28,221 bases of DNA from Opitutia bacterium. GTDB lineage: Bacteria > Verrucomicrobiota > Verrucomicrobiae > Opitutales > UBA953. Where the stretch lies: NCBI GenBank assembly GCA_947488485.1, contig CANKZO010000011.1:1-28221 (forward strand). The letters are read 5' to 3'. A program made the translations under genes and the position numbers. The notes below the pieces were generated by a model. It saw only the letters and a list, made by a program, of their open reading frames with translations. It did not search any database and was not told the origin of the DNA. This document shows, one piece after another, positions 22,767-28,221 of the stretch (its first letter is position 1; each line of letters opens with the position of its first letter).

Positions 22767-23602
22767 CAGCGACGGGTGCCGGCGCCTCCTTCGAGGGCGA
22801 GCAATCGACGGGCGACTTCTTCGGCGTCAAAGGAGGCGCCTTCGTTCCGGTAGGCGATCCGTCCTTCCGGGGTGATGACGATCAGCGCGGCGTTGTGGAC
22901 GATCGTGCCGTCATCGCGAAGGGTCTGGATACCATAGTGGCGCATCAGGTCCTTGATCTGGCCGGCGTCGCCTGTGAGGAAACGATGACGCGCATGGTCG
23001 ATGCCATAGCCGTCGGCATAGGTGCGGAGCTGGCCGGGAGTATCGGTCTCCGGGTCGAAAGTGATCGTGACCAACCGGATCCCCGCGGCGGCAGGATCCT
23101 TGGCGAGCTGATCGCCCAGGGACTTCATGCAGGCGGTCGAAGCGGGACACATGCGGGCGACGCGGCAGCTGGTGAAGATGAAATTGAGCGCGACGGCATG
23201 GCCGAGGAGATCCTTCTTCATCACCAAACGGCCAGCCTGATCCCAGAGCGCCATGTTCGGCATCAGCTCATTGGGCATCCGGGTGACCATCCGACCCTTG
23301 TCGACGGTCTCACGGCGGAGCACGTCGGTGACTTCGGCCACGCGGCGGAGTTCCTCGGGGTCAGCCGAGACGATACCTCGGGCCGCGGTCTCAGTGCCTT
23401 CCGCGAAGACGTCGTAACGGACGATGCGACCGACCCAACCGACCTTGCGGTCGCCCTCGGAGAAACGGCGAAGCAGTTTCGTCGAACCATCCGCTTGGAC
23501 GATCGTCGCCCAGCCATCCGCGGCGACGGAAACGACCTTCCCGGTCTCGGTGGCGGCGGAAAGTCCGGCCACGGCCAGGAAAAGGAAGCAGAGGTGGTTC
23601 AT
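22766..23602 (-). CDS. SCO1/SenC-family thioredoxin-fold protein
   Basis: A 278-residue exported protein with a signal peptide (residues 1-16, ending AGLSA). Residues 20-105 form an extra N-terminal domain that includes a conserved-looking ETGKVVSV start and a Lys/Arg-rich middle. The Sco domain follows: NFIFTSCRVARMCPAST with C146 and C152, and the metal-ligand His at H236 in IVHNAAL. Classical Sco1 has CxxxC; here the spacing is CX5C, a variant I believe occurs in other environmental Sco proteins. Sco proteins deliver copper to or reduce the CuA site of cytochrome oxidase or act as periplasmic redox proteins. No oxidase gene is in the window. It lies 2 bases after the Ppx/GppA gene. Confidence 0.85.
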   Translation of the reverse strand: MNHLCFLFLAVAGLSAATETGKVVSVAADGWATIVQADGSTKLLRRFSEGDRKVGWVGRIVRYDVFAEGTETAARGIVSADPEELRRVAEVTDVLRRETVDKGRMVTRMPNELMPNMALWDQAGRLVMKKDLLGHAVALNFIFTSCRVARMCPASTACMKSLGDQLAKDPAAAGIRLVTITFDPETDTPGQLRTYADGYGIDHARHRFLTGDAGQIKDLMRHYGIQTLRDDGTIVHNAALIVITPEGRIAYRNEGASFDAEEVARRLLALEGGAGTRR

Positions 23603-23604
23603 GT

Positions 23605-24528
23605 TCAGAGATGTTCTCCCGAAGGACCAAGGAGCAACTCAATCATGCCATGTCGAACGCCGTAGTGCGAAAGATGGAAAGCTTCGGCGCCGGTAAGGTC
23701 CGCCAGCACGCAAAGGGTGATCAGGGCGGCAGGCATGATATCGGCCCGATCCGCCGGAATGCCTGGGATCGCCCGACGACCGGCCAGGTCGGTCGCGCAC
23801 ATCCGGTCCCGCAGTTCGCGAATACGGAGCAAAGGCAACCGCCCGCCGACGGGGGCTTCGCCCAAAGCCTCGAGATGCAAGGCGACCGCGGCGAAGACGC
23901 CGCCGGCGCCGACGATCAGGAACTTCTCCGCCGCGCCCGCCGGGACGACGGTCTGGAGGGAGGCGAGCAGATGGGTGCGGATGGAAAGCTGGTCGAGCTC
24001 GTCCACCGGACCGTTTCCGCCGCGCAGGAAACCATGGGTCAGCCGGACCGACCCCAAGGGAAAGCTCCGCGCGAGCACGCAACGCTGGCCACGCAGGACG
24101 GAAACTTCGAGGCTGCCGCCGCCGAGATCGAAAGAGAGGATGTCGGCGTAGGCTTGGTAAGCGGGGTCGGCACGGACGCCGGCCGCGGCGAGCCGGGCCT
24201 CGACCTCACCGGAGACGATGGTCAACGGCAGGCCGGTGGCGGCCTCCACCTCGCGGGCGAAATCCTGGCGGCCGACGGATTCGCGCACGGCACTGGTGGC
24301 GAGCAAGCAGCAGCGGGTCGCTCCCAAAGAACGGGCGTAAGCCAGCAGCCGGCCGATGGCCGCGACCGCTTCGGCACGGGCTTCGGAGGAAAAGGGTTCG
24401 GCCGGGCCGCCCTCGGGCTGGAGACGGACGGGTTCGGACTTACGGCCGAGCTCCTTGCGGTCGGTGGTGGCGACGACCGCGACCTTGATGGAATTGGAGC
24501 CTACGTCGACGACGGCGATGACGGACAT
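23605..24528 (-). CDS. Ppx/GppA-family phosphatase
   Basis: A 307-residue member of the exopolyphosphatase/guanosine pentaphosphatase family, with the actin-like ATPase fold: phosphate-1 VDVGSNSIKV (7-16), LLATSAVRES, the E-rich VSGEVEARLA, and phosphate-2 SFDLGGGSLEVSV. It is the short form: the C-terminal HD-like domain of E. coli Ppx (513 residues) is absent. Members hydrolyse polyphosphate end groups or pppGpp; which of the two cannot be told. It sits between an outer-membrane lipid A deacylase-like gene and a Sco gene with 2-base gaps on both sides, an odd partner set for a cytoplasmic phosphatase. Confidence 0.9.
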   Translation of the reverse strand: MSVIAVVDVGSNSIKVAVVATTDRKELGRKSEPVRLQPEGGPAEPFSSEARAEAVAAIGRLLAYARSLGATRCCLLATSAVRESVGRQDFAREVEAATGLPLTIVSGEVEARLAAAGVRADPAYQAYADILSFDLGGGSLEVSVLRGQRCVLARSFPLGSVRLTHGFLRGGNGPVDELDQLSIRTHLLASLQTVVPAGAAEKFLIVGAGGVFAAVALHLEALGEAPVGGRLPLLRIRELRDRMCATDLAGRRAIPGIPADRADIMPAALITLCVLADLTGAEAFHLSHYGVRHGMIELLLGPSGEHL

Positions 24529-24530
24529 GT

Positions 24531-25481
24531 TCAGAAAAGGAATTGGCCCTTAAGTCCGCCGAACAGATGGAGGCCATCCTGCGTCTCGAACTCCTTGGTC
24601 CGGGCGGCGCAGAAATAGGTCAGCGAACAAGAGGAAATCTGCAGCGTCGCGCCGAGCGCGGCCTGCAGGATGATGGGCGAACGGGCCACCGCCCGGGAGT
24701 CCTGGAAGTTGGTGCCGTCGGTGGCGTAATTGCGCACCACGACCTCGACTTGGGCGTCGGCGAAGCCCCAGAAGGCGAAGCCGTCCTTGCCCGGGGCACG
24801 CAGGTCGGACGACGGGTCGTAACCGTTAGAATGACGGATGTAGCTATGCCCCCAGGAACGTCCCAGGTCGGAGCCCCAGCGGAACTGAGCGCCGAAGATG
24901 GCCTCGGTTCGCATGGTGCCGAGCTGGAGCACGGCGCGTGCGATCAGATCGCGGGTGTCCCGATCAGGGCCATCGAGGTCGAAACGATGGCGGAACTCAC
25001 CGTCGAGATTGAGCAGGATTTCATCGGGCAGCTGGGTACCCCAGCCGACGGCCTGCGCGGTTCCGATCAGCTGATGGAACTTATTCTGGACGGTCTCGCC
25101 ACCGGCCGACGGCCCGATGACGCCGACTTTCGCCTCGACGGAGAACATGCTGTCGCGGCGTCCGCCTCGCTCCAGGACGCGGCCGTATCCGCAGCCCAGA
25201 TAGAGAGCTCCGGAGTATGGCAGATCGGTGTAGGGCGGCGTCACCGAAGGCGGATTTAAAGTGTCCGCCGGAGTGTTGATCTCCTGCGTCACCGAAAAGA
25301 AGACATTGTCCCCGCGGTTCAGCGCGACCTTCAGACCCTGAGTATAATATCGATCCTTATTGGAGGGCGTGAACTTGTCATTCTCCTCCGTGACGGAGAC
25401 CACCCAAGGCGAGTTCGCCGTCTCCGCCGCGGAGGCGAGTCCGGCGAAGAAAAGGAAGGCGAATGGACGGGTAAAGGACAT
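24531..25481 (-). CDS. LpxR-like (DUF2219) outer-membrane lipid A deacylase homologue
   Basis: A 316-residue exported protein: signal peptide 1-19 (FFAGLASAA), and a C-terminal Phe in GLKGQFLF as in beta-barrels. It matches the DUF2219/LpxR family: VTEENDKF with N34 and D35, RYYTQGLKV with T47, PYSGALYLGCGYG, and GPSAGGETVQNKFHQLIG with H136, then GWGTQL. Those Asn, Asp, Thr and His positions correspond to the active-site residues of Salmonella LpxR, which removes the 3'-acyloxyacyl chain of lipid A. So catalysis is plausible. The family is broad and many members outside Enterobacteriaceae are untested. It is the first gene of the minus-strand run and is divergent from the Mla-like transporter across 91 bases; a weak TTGTCC/TTTGCT pair precedes it. 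Confidence 0.87.
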   Translation of the reverse strand: MSFTRPFAFLFFAGLASAAETANSPWVVSVTEENDKFTPSNKDRYYTQGLKVALNRGDNVFFSVTQEINTPADTLNPPSVTPPYTDLPYSGALYLGCGYGRVLERGGRRDSMFSVEAKVGVIGPSAGGETVQNKFHQLIGTAQAVGWGTQLPDEILLNLDGEFRHRFDLDGPDRDTRDLIARAVLQLGTMRTEAIFGAQFRWGSDLGRSWGHSYIRHSNGYDPSSDLRAPGKDGFAFWGFADAQVEVVVRNYATDGTNFQDSRAVARSPIILQAALGATLQISSCSLTYFCAARTKEFETQDGLHLFGGLKGQFLF

Positions 25482-25534
25482 CGACGAAACGACAGCAAAG
25501 CGACGGAAGGAGGCAGGGACAACGCCTTTCTGAC

Positions 25535-25563
25535 TTGTGAATGATTAGCTACCCAAGTATTTG
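25535..25563 (+). promoter_or_regulatory. Candidate promoter of the Mla-like operon
   Basis: TTGTGA (25535-25540), 17-base spacer, TATTTG (25558-25563), nine bases before the ATG at 25573. The message would begin about three bases before that ATG. This also argues against use of the TTG at 25561, which lies inside the -10 box. Confidence 0.4.
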
Positions 25564-25572
25564 ACCATCAGG

Positions 25573-26667
25573 ATGTCCCAACCGCCTTCAGGCTCGCCTT
25601 TTGCCCGGACGGAAGTCTGCGCCGACGGCCTCGCCATGGTATGGGTCGGGGGTGACTGGAATCTGGATGACAGCCTTCCTCAGGTCGTCATCCGTGGCGA
25701 CCGCGTCAAGGTGGTCGCCGACGGTCTCGGCGACTTCGACTCATCGCTGCCCGCCTGGCTGCACGCGCATGGGAAGAACATCCGGGAGTTCGATCTGACC
25801 GCCCTCCCCGACCGGCTCCAATCTTTGGTGCGCATGGCCGAGAAGGCCGCCTTCCAGGAGACGGGTGATGAGAAACTCGGGCTGCTGGAACAGTTCGGCA
25901 GCTGGGGCGTCGAAAGCGGCTCCTCATGGGGGAGGGCTTTCGAACACATCGGCCATACCGCCCTTGGTTTCGGCCGGATGCTCATCGGTCGCGCCAAGGT
26001 CAACTGGGCCGACTTCACCCTGCAGCTCCAGACCGCCGGCGTCGACGCCCTGCCGATCGTCGCCCTGCTCGGCTTCCTGACCGGCCTCATCATGGCTTAC
26101 GTCGGCCTGATCCAACTCCGGCAGGTCGGCGCCACCGTCTACGTCGCCAACCTGGTCTCCTTGGCCATGACCCGCGAAATGGGCGCGCTCATGACCGGCG
26201 TCATCGCCTGCGGGCGCACCTCGACCGCCTTCGCCTCGCAGCTCGGCAGCATGAACGTCAGCCAGGAGACGGATGCCCTCCGCGCGCTGGGCATCCAGCC
26301 GGTCGAATACCTGGCGCTGCCGCGCATCCTCGCCGTGACCCTCATGGTCCCGCTGCTCGCGGTCTTCGCCACTTTCGTCGGGGTCTTCGGCGGCATGATC
26401 GTGGCCTGCGCCGGTGACCTGAGCGTCGAACAATACCTCACGCAAGCCATCCGGGCCATCGCGTTCAAGAGCTTCCTCGTAGGCTTCCTCAAGTCCATCG
26501 CCTTCGGCTTCATCGCCGCTTGGGCCGGCTGTTACCGCGGCTCCGTCGCTAAGCGCTCCGCCCTCGGCGTCGGCGAGGCGGCGACCTCGGCCGCCGTGCT
26601 CGGCATCACGCTCATCGTCGTCTCCGACGCGCTCTTCGCCGTCATCTTCAACCTATTCAACCTGTGA
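25573..26667 (+). CDS. mlaE: MlaE-family lipid ABC transporter permease with N-terminal STAS domain
   Basis: A 364-residue fusion. Residues 1 to about 105 look like a STAS (MlaB-like) domain: VGGDWNLDDSLP, RVKVVADGLGDFDSSLPAWL and IREFDLTALPDRLQSLVRM match its strand-helix pattern and the conserved Asp-Ser. The remainder is an MlaE (DUF140) permease with hydrophobic spans (about GVDALPIVALLGFLTGLIMAY onwards), the REMGALMTGVIACGRTSTAFASQLGSM coupling region, and FLKSIAFGFIAAWAGCYRGS. It is the membrane part of an MCE lipid transporter between the inner and outer membranes. The ATG at 25573 was chosen over an in-frame TTG at 25561, because no site for ribosomes exists before the TTG. The ATPase gene starts as GTGA on the stop. 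Confidence 0.92.
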   Translation: MSQPPSGSPFARTEVCADGLAMVWVGGDWNLDDSLPQVVIRGDRVKVVADGLGDFDSSLPAWLHAHGKNIREFDLTALPDRLQSLVRMAEKAAFQETGDEKLGLLEQFGSWGVESGSSWGRAFEHIGHTALGFGRMLIGRAKVNWADFTLQLQTAGVDALPIVALLGFLTGLIMAYVGLIQLRQVGATVYVANLVSLAMTREMGALMTGVIACGRTSTAFASQLGSMNVSQETDALRALGIQPVEYLALPRILAVTLMVPLLAVFATFVGVFGGMIVACAGDLSVEQYLTQAIRAIAFKSFLVGFLKSIAFGFIAAWAGCYRGSVAKRSALGVGEAATSAAVLGITLIVVSDALFAVIFNLFNL

Positions 26668-27422
26668 GCGCCCCGACGGACATCGTGAGCTGCGAAGACC
26701 TCGCCATCGGCCACGGCCGCAAGGTGATCATGGACCGACTTTCCTTCACGCTGCCCGCCGGCAAGATCCTGGCCATCGTCGGCCCCAGCGGCTGCGGCAA
26801 GAGCACGCTCATGCGGGCGCTCGGCGGATTGGACGCCCCGCTCGGCGGCATCGCCCGCCTGATGGGCGTCGACCTCGCCACGGCGGACGAACCCGCCCGA
26901 CAGGCCATCCTTCGACGGAGCGGCTTCCTGTTCCAAGGCGCGGCGCTGTTCTCCTCGCTGACCCTGCGGGAGAACATCGAGATGCCCATGCGGGAGTTCC
27001 TCCGCTGCCCGCGCAAGGAGATGCGCCAGCTGGCCGAGTATAAACTGGCCTTGGTCGGCCTGGCCGACGCCATGGATAAGCTGCCCTCAGAGATCAGCGG
27101 CGGCATGGCCAAAAGAGCCGGCATCGCCCGCGCCATGGCGCTGGACCCGAAAGTCATCTTCCTCGACGAACCCAGCGCCGGACTGGACCCGATGAGTTCC
27201 GGGCGTCTGGACGAACTGATCCTGCGCCTACGCGAAGCCTTCGGCACGACGGTGGTCCTGGTCAGCCACGAGATCCCGAGCATCCTGCGCACGGCTGACT
27301 TCTGCATTTACCTCGACCCAGACACGGGCACGATGGGTGCCTACGGCCCGCCGAAAAGCTTCCTTCAGGCTGGCAAACCCCCGAAGGTGCACGCCTTCTT
27401 CTCCCAAGCACGTTTCGACTGA
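26664..27422 (+). CDS. mlaF: MlaF-family ABC transporter ATPase
   Basis: A 252-residue ABC ATPase starting with GTG, which overlaps the permease stop as GTGA. It has Walker A GPSGCGKST at 40-48, the signature SGGMAKRAGIARAM (the M-x-K-R variant is typical of MlaF rather than LSGGQQQR), Walker B VIFLDEPSAGLDP and the switch His in VSHE. It powers lipid movement through the permease, with MlaD as the periplasmic substrate-binding part. In this fused arrangement the STAS domain is part of the permease protein, so no separate mlaB is needed. No other start improves the length. The MCE gene follows 2 bases after the stop. Confidence 0.94.
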   Translation: MSAPTDIVSCEDLAIGHGRKVIMDRLSFTLPAGKILAIVGPSGCGKSTLMRALGGLDAPLGGIARLMGVDLATADEPARQAILRRSGFLFQGAALFSSLTLRENIEMPMREFLRCPRKEMRQLAEYKLALVGLADAMDKLPSEISGGMAKRAGIARAMALDPKVIFLDEPSAGLDPMSSGRLDELILRLREAFGTTVVLVSHEIPSILRTADFCIYLDPDTGTMGAYGPPKSFLQAGKPPKVHAFFSQARFD

Positions 27423-27424
27423 CC

Positions 27425-28221
27425 ATGCGCCGTTCCGCCAACATGACACTGATCGGGGCCTTCGTGGCCGGCGGGATCCTGCTCATCATCACCGCCGTCA
27501 TCCTCCTCGGCGCCGGCTCCTTCACCGGCTCCAAACCCGAGGCGATCGGCTACTTTGAGGACTCCGTGAGCGGCCTCGATATCGGCGCGCCGGTCAAGTT
27601 CCGCGGGGTCACGATCGGCAAGGTCAGCCAGGTCCTGCTCCACACCTCCGGCCAGGCGGCCGCCGACTACGCCGTGCCGGTCGTCATGGAATTCTCTCCT
27701 GACCTGCTGACCCGTCGCGGCCTGGACCTGGCGCTCCTGCAGAAGGAAGGCCTCGGCGTCTCGATCAGTAAAGGCCTGCGCGCCAAGCTCCAACAGCAGT
27801 CGGTGGTCACGGGCGTGCTTTACGTCGAACTCGACTACTTCCCGGACACGACGTTCAAACTGCACGCGAAGGACGGACCGCTCCCGGAGATCCCGACCCA
27901 GCCTTCGAACCTCGGCGCCCTCACCAAGGCCATCTCGCAGACGCTCGATCAGCTGAGCCGGATCGACTTCGTGAACATCACGAAGAAGGTCGACTCCATC
28001 CTCGGGCGCATCGACCAGGGCGCCGCCCAGATCGAGTTCGAGAAGATCAACGGCAACCTCGTGGCCGCCTCGGCCAACATCGCGAAGATCACCGGCGATC
28101 CGACCATCCCTCGGGCGGTGGCCGACTTCTCCGCCGCCATGCAGGGCGTCGACGCCTTGGTGAAGCGTCTCTCCGCCAAGGTCGACCCCGTCGCCGCCGA
28201 CATCCAAGGCATGGCCGCCGC
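27425..28221 (+). CDS. mlaD: MCE-domain protein (MlaD/PqiB-like), C-terminus outside the window
   Basis: The visible 265 residues begin at ATG 27425 and run off the right edge. A membrane anchor lies at about residues 8-31 (LIGAFVAGGILLIITAVILLG). The single MCE domain follows (about 39-140), with SVSGLDIGAPVKFRGVTIGKVSQV as the opening and LQQQSVVTGVLYVELDY near its end. After it come amphipathic helices (LTKAISQTLDQLSRIDF..., VDSILGRIDQGAAQIEF...) that in long MCE proteins form a tunnel for lipids. The PVKFRGVTIG wording and helical tail resemble the longer PqiB/Mce-type proteins more than the 183-residue MlaD of E. coli. It completes the permease-ATPase-MCE set. Confidence 0.9.
   Translation, partial: MRRSANMTLIGAFVAGGILLIITAVILLGAGSFTGSKPEAIGYFEDSVSGLDIGAPVKFRGVTIGKVSQVLLHTSGQAAADYAVPVVMEFSPDLLTRRGLDLALLQKEGLGVSISKGLRAKLQQQSVVTGVLYVELDYFPDTTFKLHAKDGPLPEIPTQPSNLGALTKAISQTLDQLSRIDFVNITKKVDSILGRIDQGAAQIEFEKINGNLVAASANIAKITGDPTIPRAVADFSAAMQGVDALVKRLSAKVDPVAADIQGMAA

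Noticed and set aside
25561..25572. TTG start for the MlaE-like permease
   Set aside because: Falls inside the proposed -10 box and has no ribosome site. ATG four codons later fits better.

Overview
The window is a dense, GC-rich bacterial chromosome segment with no tRNA, rRNA operon, insertion sequence, phage gene or CRISPR array that I can see. Gene content and protein style (a SucA that starts with the N-terminal E1o motif ending in WRSFFEGFELG, a stand-alone NTase/NahK-like pair, an MCE transport cluster, near absence of Shine-Dalgarno sites) suggest a member of the Verrucomicrobiota, possibly Opitutae. This placement is inference from family resemblance and not from a marker search. Base composition and codon use look even throughout, so nothing points to recent transfer.

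Layout, left to right. (1) Minus strand, 1-1659: mazG, a YgjP-type metallopeptidase and a Nudix hydrolase cut by the window edge, tightly spaced. (2) Plus strand, 1735-4780: trpC, rsmA and rimO, that is one tryptophan enzyme plus two ribosome-modification enzymes. (3) Minus, 4781-7300: a SNF2-family helicase, its stop codon abutting that of rimO. (4) Plus, 7431-12998: sucA, sucB and lpd, the complete 2-oxoglutarate dehydrogenase complex, closed by a hairpin terminator. (5) Minus, about 13102-13210: the small SRP RNA gene (ffs) with its own terminator, in the 278-base gap between lpd and valS. (6) Plus, 13277-21919: a compact seven-gene run, valS, nagB, ROK-like kinase, PIG-L deacetylase, sugar nucleotidyltransferase, NahK-like kinase and a GalE-like epimerase, with gaps of 1-8 bases or 4-base overlaps. 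(7) Minus, 21909-25481: an LpxR-like outer-membrane protein, a Ppx/GppA phosphatase, a SCO1/SenC protein and an anchored His-rich protein. (8) Plus, 25573 to the right edge: an MCE/Mla-type lipid transporter (permease with fused STAS domain, ATPase, MCE protein cut by the edge).

The part I find most interesting is the amino-sugar run. It holds the tools for two fates of an N-acetylhexosamine: activation to a UDP-sugar (NahK-like 1-kinase, nucleotidyltransferase, 4-epimerase), and breakdown by an unusual route (ROK-like kinase, PIG-L deacetylase in place of NagA, and a NagB that has Thr where the E. coli enzyme has catalytic Asp141). The kinase lacks hallmark ROK sugar-binding and zinc motifs, so its role is open. 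A second theme is envelope lipid handling: LpxR-like and Mla-like genes are divergently transcribed from a 91-base gap. A third is gene expression: almost no gene has a Shine-Dalgarno site, leaders are pyrimidine-rich, and several promoter-like sequences would place transcription starts at or within a few bases of the start codon.

No gene-free stretch exceeds 300 bases. The longest gaps are 12999-13276 (terminators, ffs, promoters), 10152-10289 (one hairpin and a possible internal promoter) and 7301-7430 (divergent promoters).
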